This document shows positions 29,401 through 38,222 of a stretch of DNA of 60,000 nt, in pieces. Made by a program: the position numbers and the translations under genes. Below the pieces are notes generated by a model. The model worked only from the letters and a program-made list of their open reading frames with translations. It was not told where the DNA came from and ran no database searches. The DNA is from Apostichopus japonicus (lineage: Eukaryota > Echinodermata > Holothuroidea > Aspidochirotida > Stichopodidae). The DNA lies in assembly GCF_037975245.1 (NCBI RefSeq), contig NC_092575.1:7353001-7413000 (forward strand). The letters run 5' to 3'. The number at the start of each line of letters is the position of its first letter. The first letter of the stretch is position 1.

Positions 29401-32400
29401 TAAAATTTACTGTCAATCTATCGTTGATATGCGGTCCAGGTATGTCAGTCGTCAACATATATTAGCCACTTTCATGGCTCTGAATCAAGTATACACCTTT
29501 CCATTGCCTTTTTACAATATGCAAGCCCCCACTCCCTCAACCAACTACCCCCCTCCTCCCACAAAAAAAAACTAATAGCTACTTAATAATAGCACTGATC
29601 AACTTTCAGAGGAAGTCAAGTGAGAATGATGGAGTTTCTCTTAGTAAAATGCCATTTTTGACATTAAACTTGGATCTTTAAAGGGGGATGGACTTGATTG
29701 ATATGCACAAAGAATAATTAATTCCCTACAGAAGATACTCACTGCTTTGACATCCAGGCCGAGTGCTCAAACGCCAACTCTGGACAGCCGATTTTGTTCT
29801 TGAAGAAGTCAACGTGTTTCCGGAATTGAGATATGGCATCTAAAGGAGCGTTCTGGAAGAAACTCAGCCGACATACCTGGAGGGGAAGGAATATAGGTAC
29901 AATATATGATAAAAGTACACACGAGCCTTCTACAATAGAGACTTAACAACAGCAAAAACCAAAACAAAGAAACAAACAAAAGGTATAGTAGCATCATTAA
30001 TATTTTCTTTCCTCGTTGTGGGAATCTCGAATACAGCTTTACTAATAAAGAAAACCTGTTTGTATAAGTTACTTTTACTGTAACACAATCAGCAATGCCT
30101 TTCGATACAAAAATACTGATATTTACAAAGCATTTGTTAACTGATGATTGCATTTATGAACTAGGTTCACTTTAATGGAAGAATAAATGTACACCTACAA
30201 CTGAGACAACAAGATGGTTAGAAGGATACACAAATCAGCCCTTTGTTACTGGCAGCTGCAAACCAATTAAGGTACTCCTATATGAAGCCCCATCCCCCCT
30301 TCCCATGCCCCCCTCTCCTCCCCCCCCCAAATCCATTACCTCTGTAGCAATTAGTGCTTCATTACAAAAGACTACATCAAGGCATTTTTCCCTGTAATGC
30401 AGTGAGACTACGGTCAGGAAATGTTACCTTGTAATTAATAAAGCCAGCGATTGTTTTAATTTCCAGCATGTTGGTGTCATGGGCTCGTAAATCAGTCAGC
30501 GCTGAATAAGCTGCCTTATATTGTCTGGAGAATGAAAGCAAAAAAGGGCGATATCAAGTCACCTCAAAATACCAATCAATATATAACACTGTGGAGTGTA
30601 GTTATATGGTGGTGTAGTTATATAGTGGAGTTATATAACATTGTGGAGTGTTAGCTTAGGTCCCGAGTTCGGGTCACTCCAGGATTAATGTATGTCGTCC
30701 AGTTACAGAGTTGTTGACAATTGACAATTCATAATCATGAACTTTAAATATGACTGACTTCGGTCAGCTTGCGGCTTTGATAAGCCAATGATGGCTTCTT
30801 CGCGAGATCCTGCTTGCAGGAGGATCTAAAATACATAACACAGGTAATAGAGGGTAACATCTCCTAGTCAATTCGATGGCAACACAGCTGCTTGTGAATT
30901 GCCAAATATCAAAATATATTGTGTACACTGTCCTTGAGGATAGTGAAGAGAGACGACAGTTTGAATAGGCTACACTATCCTGAATGTTGCATAAAATTAC
31001 AGAAATTGTTGGTCAGCCTTAAGACAAGTCTTTACCTCCTTAGAAACTGTTTGATACCAAATGTTGATGGCTAAAAAAGTGCGGGCGGGAAATTGAGTTA
31101 CGGATTTAAATTAGCTTTCCCGGATTTTTTTGATTTGGTACATTACACATTGGAAGACAAAGAGAGGTGGAAAAAGATGAAAGTCCGAAAATGTACTTCG
31201 AATTTGCTGAATGTGATACTTTGATTACGGTCGGAAAAATTGACAATAAAATCAAAGTTACTACAGTAACAGAACCATTGAACCCTTAAACCAGTGCTTC
31301 TCAACCAGGGTCCATGTGGATCCCCAGGGGCAAACTGAAATGTCTTGGGCTGAATTGAGAAGAAAGGGGAATGGGGGGGGAGGGGGATGGCCTTCTGCTA
31401 TATAGGTGAGTGTGCATTCAGCGCTGTAACAGATATTCTAACCAAGAAACGTGGTAACCCGGACTTAACACATCAATTGAACAAAGCTAAATCCTGATAT
31501 TAAGGCCCATGTTCAAGAGCATCAAGTTCAAGGGTCCCTTTTTATTTTATGTTCTGTAGGGTGTATCGTAACATTGATTGAATCGTGATGTTTGCCGTTA
31601 TAACATGTGAAAGAAAGTGATCCAAAAAATATAAGGTATGTTTATGTAGAAACATTTTGAAAGGGGAAGGGGAGGGAGGGGGAGGAGAGGGGAAGGGGGA
31701 CGGGGTGGGGGAGGGGGAATGAGGGAACACTTTTTCACCCAGGTGGGGAATCTGAGAGGAAAGGTTGAGGAAGCACGGCGTTAAACAAATTAGAGGGGTT
31801 GGTGTAAAAAGTAATAATTTGGTTGAGAATTAAAAGAAAAACAAACTTACTTCAAAGCTCCTGGTTCCTGCTTCAGCTCATTGAGAAATGCGACCTTGAA
31901 GGCGTGACGAACGAACAAAAGCTACAACAGAAACATTTGAAATCAAAAGTTATCTTTCAATTCCAATATAGGATAATTTTTCTTTCAATTAAAATTTGTA
32001 AATCTTTCAACAGAAACATTTGAATACAGAAAACAGAAAATTCAACCAGATTCAATTCAACATTATAACATACCACATTAAACCATTTGCTCAGTAGGCT
32101 AACAACTGAATTCAAGATTTTGAGGGCCATGTGGTCCAGTTACTAAGGCAAATGGACTTTGCGATCTATAAAGGATTCCAGGTTTGAGTCCTGGTCAGAT
32201 CGTTATACATTGTGTCATTGGGCAAGGCACATTACACCCCTTAACCCAGGTGTATACATGGGATCCGCGAGATAACTTGTAAATATAGTTGCGTGCCCCA
32301 GTTTGTGGCTGCACCATATGAGAAATCCCCCAGGGGACACGTAGATGTGTAACGGCCCAGGAGCCACGGTTTGAATTTTGCACACTTGGGTTTGTGAGTG

Positions 32401-35400
32401 TGACAAGTTTCAATAACTGTTGATCAGTCATGTGAGAAGGCCTTGCTGTGATACACGACTGTAAACCTTGGAATATTTATTTCTTCTAACAGATGTGACA
32501 GCTGGGCTACCGACTACGAATATTATCACCATGATCTCGGCTGACGAATATTTTTACCTGGTGAGTGGTCTTGTTCAAGAATTCCTTGTGGGCTTTGACA
32601 CGCCTGGCTTCAGTATGGTAGTAGGCCTGGGCCAATTCGTAGAAGGCATTCTCGAGTCTGAAACAGAACAAAAAGGTGGAGAAAATCACTGTTTGTAATC
32701 GAGTGAACAAACCATTGCATCTCATTTCCACTAAAAACACAAAAGAAATTGTACCATAAAACAGAGAAGAAAATTACAAAGAAATCTGTCTGCTGACAAA
32801 CAATATGACTTTTATGGGAATACCAAAAGTGTGTGACACTGCTCATGGTTCTTTCTTCAACATCTTGGTAGTTTTGAAAAAAGTAAAATTTTAGACAGAG
32901 TCTCAACAAATAGTATCTCTGTGGATAGTCTGCAGGACCAGACATGCAAATATTTTTTGCAAAGGTCGCCTTTTCTCTCAACTGTAACTTGTTGATAAAA
33001 AACGTTGAGGGTATAGCAAACAAAATATTCACATTTCGATCAAAGCACCTGGTCTCTGTGAAAGAAAGTTTTATCTCCACATTCGGATGCATATATATTA
33101 TACATAATGCAAAACAGGAGGACCGTACATATATATTGAGCTTTTACACCTGTGTTTTCCCACAAAATAAGATAACTTTAATCAATTCAAATTGATCGAC
33201 ATGAAATTCTTTGTTTTAAATTAATTATTCATATAATTACCTAATAGTGTATCCTAGCAGATGATCCACACACGGTAGGACGAAGAGCGATTTTGCAGAA
33301 AGTTCGCATGAAGCACAGAGTGCTGCTGCCCTCTCCGCAGCTACGACATCTTCCCCTAAATAGAAACAAAAGCAGACATAGCTTCAAAACTGAAACGATC
33401 AAAGTCACGACAGTTGGGAGAATGGGAACCCCGATACCGATATTTACATCATCCTGATAAACTTTTATCAAATGTTTTCTCCTCTTTTAGCACTTTGCAG
33501 TTGAAGTACAAACTTCTCCCGCCTCATTTCTCTACGAGGATATCGAGGATGAACTGAAATTGAAAGGTTTCTTTGGTGGTCTCTGTTTGGAAGAAGTTCA
33601 AAGAAACTCTCTTAAAGGCATTGAAGACTCGCCCCAAACTGCCTGCCGCCCTCTGAAAAAAGTTAACTTTCCGTTGCTTGCAAGTGAAGTTTTCTTCTTG
33701 TCGCTACAAAATGCAGACAGTAATGAAACATGATACCTTGTTATCTGTTATCTAGACCTGAGATGTCCATCGTTGCTATGTACACTGTGATGTGGGTATT
33801 GACCATAGCTGCATGTATTGACTGTACACTAGTGTCTAATTACTGACGGTAGCAAGCTGTGTATTTTCTGGGATCAATAGTGGTGTCTAACACTTCTGTT
33901 ACACCTCATTCGAAACTAGGTCAGATTACCGGCATCAGACGTTTTGTTTGTGGGCGAGTCTTAACTCCCTTTAACTAGCATCTCAACACATGAACCTTCT
34001 TGATCACAGTAGAATGGGCTTACTTACCGGGAGGTAACGGTGTGTTCTTCTGGATCAGGACGACAGCCACTTTTGTTGTTCTGCTTGACAAACTATGCCT
34101 GTAAGAGACGGATGAAAAATACGAATCGATGCGACCACATTTAAAGACGAGAGCGTGTTTGCAGGAAAAGCTATTGGACCAATTGCTCGCATAACAGACA
34201 TTGTATTAAAAAAGGAAATATCATTTTGATAAAGCAGGGCTGGGTGTTTTAGAATGGAATGACAAATAGAAAGAAAAGTTGTTAAATGGGAGATAATAGA
34301 ATGAAAGCAACTTCAGGCTGTTGTATCTCTGTTTCCAAATCTTATCCGTTGAACGAGAATTTCAGCACCAGCATTGCTCACCAAAGAGAGAAGTCCATTT
34401 AGCAACAAAACACCTATAATAACTTTTAAGCATATCAAAAAAGGTATTTTAACATTGTACAAACACTGCTCAAGAGAATATAATGCTAAGATAAGAATAA
34501 AAAATTCTAAAACCAGTGCTGTAAGTAGTGTTCAACCGATTATGCATAACAGAAAATACCGATTACCGATTATTTTTTTCATAATCGTACCGATTCCGAT
34601 TATTTGAAAATGAGAAAATATCCCGTATATACGAAATCGGCAATAAAGTTTGACAGAAACAATTATTGTTGTGATTTTCCCCTGTTTCCTTTTGCTTCGT
34701 TGTTATACAAGGCTCTAAGGTATCATTTTGTATGTACCAAATTACCTCTGGAGTTTCTCAGAAAGAAATAAAAAGTTTTTTTTTTTTTTTTAAATTTCCA
34801 AAATACGGAAATGTGACATCCTACCTAGTCAGCACTGTGCTAAGCGAAAGGCCTAACCACCTCGACGTGAATGTCACCTGTTAATGGCTTGAAATGGGCT
34901 AAGAATAGTTACTCAAAATATCCATCTCAAAAAGTATCTCAGACAAACCATCCATCTTCAATCTTTACCAAAGTGTAAATTTTAATGACATATTGCCTTC
35001 ATTCCGACATTATTTTGTACTTATTTTCAGTAGTATACCGTTTATGAATAAATAGAAATGTTACGAACTTGAAGTTAAACATACCTATTCGTTACCTATT
35101 TAACTCCATTCAGGTTCAATTAGAAAATGTAAGCTTAGGCCAATCAAACTGAAAAGCAAATTGTACCATCGTAACTTGTTTAAAATTACTCTAAAATGTA
35201 ATACCAGATTGATGTAAAGAAATAATAACAACTAGAAACTACTCCAATATAAAAATATAACATTCCCTCTATAAGACATAGCACTTACAGTACCTTCCAA
35301 ACAAATGCCGATTTCCAGCAAATTAAAAGTTGTAAAGTAAGCTACGCATTATTTTTTTTTTTTTGCAAACCGATGGTTAGGCTTCATTTCCCATTGACTT

Positions 35401-38057
35401 AGTGTGGTTGTTAGGCTAAGATGTGGTCGAAGATTGCAGGTTCCGTGGATATTTTTATTTTTTATTTGCGACACAACTAGGGCGAATAAACAGATGGCAA
35501 GGTTAGATTTCCATGCAGTTGACTTAGTGTGAAGTAAGGCTACCATGTGGTCGGAGATTTGTGAGGATTTTAGGTTATTTTCGCTGGTACTGAAATTGCT
35601 TCGTGCAGGCCGTAATTTGCCACGAGAACTTCCCAGTGATTGTGCGCGACCCTCTCGGCTCTCGCACTGCTTCAAATTTGATGCGGGATGTGAAAACTGT
35701 TTGCGCGATTCGCGCTGCAACTGCAATTCCTAGCTAAAGCAAACGCATGTCACAATTAATTTTACACAGACACCTGAGGGCTTTTTAGCACTTGCGAGGG
35801 CGAATCGCCCATCACCCCCGCTTATTTCCGACCCTGTCAAGCACATTCGTTAATTCGCGAAATTGGTATTGCTGCTATGCTTACTGTGCCAAGAAATTTG
35901 AAGTCACTAACCACGAGGGAAGCAAAATCGGCGACTCTGGCAGCGTAAATTGATGAAAGTATACACTGTGAAAGACGTATAGAGGGGGTCTTATTTTAAT
36001 ATTTCGTAGTAAAAAAACAAACCAAATACATCAGTTGATATTTTCAACTTCCATATGTTTTTGAATAATGATATTTCCAGCTTCCATATGTTTTTGAATA
36101 ATCGGTATGACATAACTGGTATTCCACGTAATTTTTACCGATTCCGATTATGTTCCGATTATGCAATATTCGTACCGATTCCGATTAGGTTAATCGTTTG
36201 AACACTAGCTGTAAGTTAGCTTACCTTACAACTTCCACCCTTGTAGCACATTCCATCTGTTTTTCCTTCCATAGGTTTTCATCCCAGTCTAGATCGAAGA
36301 ACACGACAACAAGAGACGGTACTTCCTCCAAGTGTTTCTGCATCCAGTTACTCTTCATGATTCCTTTTGGAATGTACCATTCATAAGAGGTTCTCTGTAA
36401 AGTGAGAGGCATTAAGTTGATAACACTAGGCAAACATTTGTTGCAGTTTATTACTAAATTTATACCAGCCTGAACCATTCCCACCAAATTCAGCTGCTTT
36501 GTCATTTTTAAGTTATAAGTATTACAGTACGTTGAAAAGAACATTCTCAAATATTTGTCCTCACTCTAAAAGTGTGCGATGTTCTAGTTTACATGGCAAA
36601 TCCGGGATATATACTTTTGAGAACAATGATATGTGTTGCATTTAAAACTCAAACTTCTTAGAGAAATGTTGAGGTTTCACTAGTATCTCAACTCTTAGAA
36701 ATAATCCATTCCCAAATAATCTTTCAATGGCAAAATAAGAGCCTTGACTCCTCCTTTAGCCGCTGTAAATGAAGTTATGGTTCCTGTATCTAAAATCAAC
36801 TTGTTGCACTTTTTTCATTACCTTGCAATTTTGTGTTCATACCTGTAGACAAAATCATTAGAAAAAGATTGCAATTGACGAAATTCAGGACCTTGAAAGT
36901 GCAAGGAAATTTGTACTGGAGAGTCTTGTCAGCACGAGTAAACCAATCAAAGTATAGATATCTCATTTTTCTTTTTTAGAAAAATTGAAACAAAAGAGCA
37001 ATCACATGGGTTTCTTACTTGCTTTAAAATGAACAAACAAATGACAGTACAATGAAACATAGGAATTCTATTCAAGTAGACTCCAGCAGAACCAAACCTC
37101 AGATATGACATAGCATTAATTCTGACCTTGGATCTGCACTTTGGGTATTCATGGTCGCCAGGAAGTATCTTGAAATTCAATGGGACCCTGTCTGATCTCC
37201 GGTTGGCGCTAAAGGAGTCCCAAATGGCCCGGTGAACAGCATTGTAAGTGACGTCCAATCCAGTGAGCACCACCAGCCCTATAGATGACGGGAGGGTCAA
37301 TGAAACATACTAATATGAACAGAAGACTCGCAAAGAATGAAATACTTGAAATGACTAAGAGTAAGGAATGAACTACAATGATCTTCTCTAGTGAGTAGCA
37401 GACACTTGCTTTGCCATCATTATCAGTTTTTATATTTGTGCATGTTCACAATGAGAGCGTACTCAGGTGTTAATGTTAAGTTTATGTACAAGGTGGAGTG
37501 GTTCTAAGTCACATTCATCACCAGTTTGTTTTTGGGGTTGTTGTTGGTTATGGATACAATTACCTTTTTAGGGCTAGAAAGTGCACTCAAAGTTTCCGAC
37601 AGTATACCAAATGGGACTTGAACTACTGAGTGAAGATAACCACTTTCAGGAAATTCTTGGACGGCATTGCTTCTTTACCTTCTTTCCCATATGAGAGAGA
37701 CAGGTGAATGGGTGTTTTCATTGAACGATTGGGCTAAATTTATAATGTAAAATTTGCTACGTTAGAAAACTCTCATAGTCATAGTGTTAAAAGTATATGT
37801 CGGTGGCCTGCGTGTGGGGTGGAGGTTGTTTCCAACCTTTGCTATAATATTGCGTTGTACTGCTTACAAAGCCCTTGAAAAAAAGAAAATATTGTTAAAT
37901 TACCCAATGGACGACACGTTAGTTCTCTCGGAAGATCGCCAGGTTCTCGTTTACCACTGCTTGTTAATGCACTGGTGGGATCGACAGGGAGAGGTAAAGA
38001 AGGTAGTGATGGTGAACCGCTGACATCTTCCTCCTTTGCATCCTCCTGGTTACTCAT
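8459..38057 (-). CDS. TRAPPC11: TRAPPC11, trafficking protein particle complex subunit 11 (complete, 30 exons)
   Basis: Subunit of the TRAPP III membrane-tethering complex, which acts as a guanine-nucleotide exchange factor in ER-to-Golgi transport and autophagy and also affects N-glycosylation. Coding exons join with matching phase and GT/AG splice sites into 3531 nt, or 1176 residues; the human protein is about 1133. Exons 2-10 are very close to the vertebrate N-terminal half, exons 6-16 cover the foie-gras (alpha-solenoid) region, and exons 17-29 the C-terminal gryzun-type beta-sandwich region. The ATG at 38057 has A at -3 and an in-frame TGA 21 nt upstream. The first 43 or so residues, acidic then Ser/Pro-rich, extend beyond the human start. 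The identification rests on long collinear similarity to the family. Exons 20/21 have uncertain borders. No frameshift or stop was found. Confidence 0.96.
9679..9846 (-). CDS. TRAPPC11: TRAPPC11 exon 29
   Basis: Residues 1114-1169, including [20 protein letters not shown] and ending PSHIFIK. Exactly 56 codons; acceptor CGACAG, donor GTACTG. Confidence 0.95.
10640..10890 (+). mobile_element. tRNA-derived SINE, family A, copy 1
   Basis: The 5' end resembles a tRNA: an A-box-like TTAGCTCAGTGGTTAA and a B-box-like GAGTTCAAGTC. The body is shared with 30641-30837 and contains two perfect hairpins, AAGCCAATGATGGCTT (10816-10831) and TCCTGCTTGCAGGA (10842-10855). The tail is (CATA)n. It lies in a TRAPPC11 intron, antisense to the gene. 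It is not a functional tRNA gene because the acceptor stem and anticodon arm do not fold properly. Confidence 0.85.
10936..11161 (-). CDS. TRAPPC11: TRAPPC11 exon 28
   Basis: Residues 1038-1113, including [19 protein letters not shown] and [12 protein letters not shown], the strongly conserved C-terminal beta-sandwich. Confidence 0.95.
11617..11935. repeat. Tandem repeat, period about 130 bp
   Basis: Two full copies and one partial copy. Units share GATTCCATGTAT, CTCTGAGATAACATATATGA and CTCTGCTCAGCA, starting near 11631, 11760 and 11895. Each begins with a (TA)n run. Intronic in TRAPPC11. Confidence 0.8.
12353..12461 (-). CDS. TRAPPC11: TRAPPC11 exon 27
   Basis: Residues 1002-1037, including ATECIGL and [14 protein letters not shown], matching the vertebrate segment ending HYIISWKR. 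Confidence 0.93.
13103..13154 (-). CDS. TRAPPC11: TRAPPC11 exon 26
   Basis: Residues 985-1001, including [14 protein letters not shown]. Short and poorly conserved, but acceptor (ACTAG), donor (GTAAGT) and phase all fit the neighbours. Confidence 0.82.
14101..15175. repeat. 18-bp minisatellite, about 58 units
   Basis: Units of TTTAGAATGTGCAACATG with substitutions (for example TGTACA for TGTGCA) and occasional 1-3-bp indels. Since 18 is a multiple of 3, long spurious reading frames open on both strands (MFRMCN and MLHILN repeats). Each unit carries the palindrome AACATGTT. It lies in the intron between exons 25 and 26 of TRAPPC11. Confidence 0.97.
15284..15391 (-). CDS. TRAPPC11: TRAPPC11 exon 25
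   Basis: Residues 949-984, including [19 protein letters not shown]. Exactly 36 codons. The following intron carries the 18-bp minisatellite. Confidence 0.92.
15911..16102 (-). CDS. TRAPPC11: TRAPPC11 exon 24
   Basis: Residues 885-948, including [19 protein letters not shown], which matches the conserved CKCHKDE motif. Exactly 64 codons; acceptor GCTCAG, donor GTGAGT. Confidence 0.95.
16303..16420. repeat. Short tandem repeat, about 40 bp, three units
   Basis: Units beginning AAGGTTCC, AAGGGTCC and AAGGTTCA at 16303, 16343 and 16384, each followed by an AGCACA(A/T) block. Diverged and intronic. Confidence 0.55.
16743..16837 (-). CDS. TRAPPC11: TRAPPC11 exon 23
   Basis: Residues 853-884, including [18 protein letters not shown], a diverged match to the vertebrate segment ending in TDIPVG. 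Acceptor CTCAG, donor GTAAGC. Confidence 0.88.
17395..17442 (-). CDS. TRAPPC11: TRAPPC11 exon 22
   Basis: Residues 837-852, the charged segment [15 protein letters not shown], poorly conserved in the family. Acceptor TTTAG, donor GTAAGT; 48 nt. The phase fits exon 23. Confidence 0.75.
17696..17717 (-). CDS. TRAPPC11: TRAPPC11 exon 21, tentative 22-nt microexon
   Basis: A strong acceptor (GTTTTTCAG) is followed by codons for IKIERLA, weakly resembling the vertebrate DVKLTAGL strand, then a GTAGGC donor. It bridges exon 20 (phase 0) to exon 22 (phase 1). An alternative 14-16-nt microexon at 17823-17838 is possible. Transcript data would decide. Confidence 0.4.
18151..18280 (-). CDS. TRAPPC11: TRAPPC11 exon 20 (3' border uncertain)
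   Basis: Residues 786-829, including [19 protein letters not shown]. Two donors compete: GTATGT after 18155 (better consensus, phase 2) and GTGTAT after 18151 (phase 0). The second is used because it alone joins in frame to the downstream exon I chose. Confidence 0.85.
18989..19170 (-). CDS. TRAPPC11: TRAPPC11 exon 19
   Basis: Residues 726-785, including LCLGD and [17 protein letters not shown], which align with the vertebrate GRCVVLNWQGGGGDA stretch. Acceptor CATAG, donor GTGAGT. Confidence 0.93.
20029..20410. repeat. Diverged tandem repeat, about 150 bp, three units
   Basis: Units contain TTGACCTC(T/C)ACCA, a T(A/C)AATAGG-like stretch, AAGCTG(G/A)ATCTACA and GTATGAA(G/C)TTCA, starting near 20029, 20184 and 20324. 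TGACC half-sites recur, for example three within 20300-20330. Intronic in TRAPPC11. Confidence 0.7.
21054..21297 (-). CDS. TRAPPC11: TRAPPC11 exon 18
   Basis: Residues 644-725, including [20 protein letters not shown] and PEDVGKKLA. Largest exon of the gene (244 nt). Confidence 0.95.
21677..22310. repeat. Tandem repeat, period about 128 bp, five units
   Basis: Units share AGATGTACACCACTTCTAAT, GTAATTTGCATATTAAAG and TTGTACCTTCTGTTGT, starting near 21679, 21801, 21929, 22057 and 22185, with a truncated sixth. They include the octamer-like ATTTGCATA. Intronic, between exons 17 and 18. Confidence 0.9.
22526..22737 (-). CDS. TRAPPC11: TRAPPC11 exon 17
   Basis: Residues 574-643, including [20 protein letters not shown]. 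Links the helical half to the C-terminal beta-rich half. Acceptor AAAAG is purine-rich but the phase fits. Confidence 0.93.
23329..23390 (-). CDS. TRAPPC11: TRAPPC11 exon 16
   Basis: Residues 553-573, including [14 protein letters not shown], the end of the foie-gras region. Exactly the 62 nt (phase 1 to 0) needed between exons 15 and 17. Acceptor ATTCAG, donor GTGAGT. Confidence 0.93.
24330..24394 (-). CDS. TRAPPC11: TRAPPC11 exon 15
   Basis: Residues 531-552, including [20 protein letters not shown]. The donor GTATCC is weak, but it gives the only phase that joins correctly to exon 16. Confidence 0.9.
24946..25026 (-). CDS. TRAPPC11: TRAPPC11 exon 14
   Basis: Residues 504-530, including [20 protein letters not shown]; the WW pair is a family landmark. 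Donor GTAAGG. Confidence 0.94.
25815..25869 (-). CDS. TRAPPC11: TRAPPC11 exon 13
   Basis: Residues 486-503, including [17 protein letters not shown], matching the vertebrate helix. A 55-nt exon; acceptor TTGCAG, donor GTAAGT. Confidence 0.95.
26163..26934. mobile_element. MITE with TA target duplication
   Basis: Ends are inverted copies of AGGAGAAATAAA, flanked by TA on both sides (26161-26162 and 26935-26936). Further inside, GCGAGCCACTT and CCATTTTGTT also recur in inverted orientation, so the ends form long imperfect inverted repeats. No coding capacity. A TA duplication fits the Tc1/mariner group. It lies in a TRAPPC11 intron. Confidence 0.7.
27160..27238 (-). CDS. TRAPPC11: TRAPPC11 exon 12
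   Basis: Residues 460-485, including [19 protein letters not shown]. Acceptor TTTCAG, donor GTAAGT; ends after the first base of a Met codon. Confidence 0.94.
28200..28504 (-). mobile_element. tRNA-derived SINE, family B, copy 1
   Basis: On the minus strand it starts GGCGTTGTGGTCAAGTGGTT (A box) with B box GGTTCGAGCCC, followed by a body including CTTGGGCAAGGCACTTTATC. Same orientation as TRAPPC11, between exons 11 and 12. The body matches 32123-32425 and part of 52290-52458. Confidence 0.85.
28611..28781 (-). CDS. TRAPPC11: TRAPPC11 exon 11
   Basis: Residues 403-459, including [19 protein letters not shown]. Exactly 57 codons, so skipping it would keep the frame. Acceptor TTGTAG, donor GTAAGT. 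Confidence 0.95.
29156..29297 (-). CDS. TRAPPC11: TRAPPC11 exon 10
   Basis: Residues 355-402, including [19 protein letters not shown] and PGFYYQQAA, the most strongly conserved block of the family. Confidence 0.97.
29743..29876 (-). CDS. TRAPPC11: TRAPPC11 exon 9
   Basis: Residues 311-354, including [20 protein letters not shown] and [10 protein letters not shown]. Part of the foie-gras helical repeat region. Confidence 0.95.
30428..30524 (-). CDS. TRAPPC11: TRAPPC11 exon 8
   Basis: Residues 278-310, including [20 protein letters not shown] followed by [11 protein letters not shown]. Acceptor CTCCAG, donor GTAACA. Confidence 0.95.
30641..30837 (+). mobile_element. tRNA-derived SINE, family A, copy 2 (deleted tRNA head)
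   Basis: Same body as the copy at 10640, with both hairpins intact (30782-30797 and 30808-30821). About 35 bp between the A and B boxes is missing, so internal Pol III promotion is probably lost. It sits in a TRAPPC11 intron. Confidence 0.85.
31292..31778. mobile_element. hAT-like MITE with 7/8-bp target duplication
   Basis: Ends CAGTGCTTCTCAACC and, inverted, CCGTGCTTCCTCAACC, the style of Charlie-type hAT termini. They are flanked by CCTTAAAC (31284-31291) and CGTTAAAC (31779-31786), an 8-bp duplication with one mismatch. The right part is very G-rich. No coding capacity. Intronic in TRAPPC11. Confidence 0.75.
31851..31921 (-). CDS. TRAPPC11: TRAPPC11 exon 7
   Basis: Residues 255-277, including [19 protein letters not shown]. 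Acceptor TTGTAG, donor GTAAGT. It lies 73 bp beyond a hAT-like MITE (31292-31778). Confidence 0.95.
32123..32425 (+). mobile_element. tRNA-derived SINE, family B, copy 2
   Basis: Diverged copy with the tRNA-like head GGGCCATGTGGTCCAGTTAC, B-box-like GGTTTGAGTCC and the shared TTGGGCAAGGCAC and AGTTTGTGGCTGCACC blocks. It ends about 130 bp from TRAPPC11 exon 6. Confidence 0.85.
32558..32657 (-). CDS. TRAPPC11: TRAPPC11 exon 6
   Basis: Residues 221-254, including [20 protein letters not shown] and [11 protein letters not shown], nearly identical to vertebrate TRAPPC11. It starts the helical foie-gras region. Confidence 0.97.
33241..33355 (-). CDS. TRAPPC11: TRAPPC11 exon 5
   Basis: Residues 183-220, including [20 protein letters not shown]. 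Acceptor ATTTAG, donor GTAATT; ends in phase 2. Confidence 0.95.
34028..34098 (-). CDS. TRAPPC11: TRAPPC11 exon 4
   Basis: Residues 159-182, including [18 protein letters not shown] 71-nt exon; acceptor TTACAG, donor GTAAGT. Confidence 0.95.
34526..36207. mobile_element. hAT-like nonautonomous transposon with perfect 8-bp target duplication
   Basis: Starts TAGTGTTCAACCGATTA and ends with the inverse of TAGTGTTCAAACGATTA; both flanks carry GCTGTAAG (34518-34525 and 36208-36215). Terminal and subterminal regions are packed with ACCGATTCCGATTAT motifs. The 1.68-kb interior has only short open frames (about 35349-35733) without recognisable domains. It is inserted 17 nt from the exon 3 donor of TRAPPC11. 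Confidence 0.88.
36225..36394 (-). CDS. TRAPPC11: TRAPPC11 exon 3
   Basis: Residues 103-158, including [13 protein letters not shown] and ECATRVEVV. The donor is GTAAGC. A hAT-like transposon is inserted 17 nt into the following intron, leaving the splice site intact. Confidence 0.96.
37127..37278 (-). CDS. TRAPPC11: TRAPPC11 exon 2
   Basis: Residues 52-102, including [18 protein letters not shown] and the conserved [10 protein letters not shown] block. The acceptor is CTATAG and the donor GTCAGA (phase 0). Confidence 0.96.
37904..38057 (-). CDS. TRAPPC11: TRAPPC11 exon 1
   Basis: Residues 1-51. Contains the start ATG (context AACAATGA). A low-complexity acidic/Ser-Pro leader is followed by ELTCRPLG, which matches the conserved N-terminal beta strand. 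The donor is GTAATT and the intron interrupts a Gly codon after its first base. Confidence 0.93.
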
Positions 38058-38222
38058 TGTTGGGGAATGGTTACATCAACTAGTCAAGATTAGCGCACAC
38101 ATCGATTTCAACCTGCAAAGCTTGAACTTTTGGTAAATTTGATTTGATCAAGTACAGATGTTGTGTAGGACTAAGACCTACGTACAGTACTGGTGAGTAC
38201 GACGACCAAGTTCCTAACTGTT
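38058..38222 (-). promoter_or_regulatory. TRAPPC11: Residual TRAPPC11 5' flank
   Basis: Only 165 bp separate the TRAPPC11 ATG from the first base of the foldback element. There is no TATA box. It must contain at least part of the 5' UTR or promoter unless a further upstream noncoding exon exists. Confidence 0.4.

Noticed and set aside
34374-34607. 77-residue open frame on the plus strand
   Set aside because: It spans the boundary of the hAT-like element at 34526 and so cannot be an ancestral gene.
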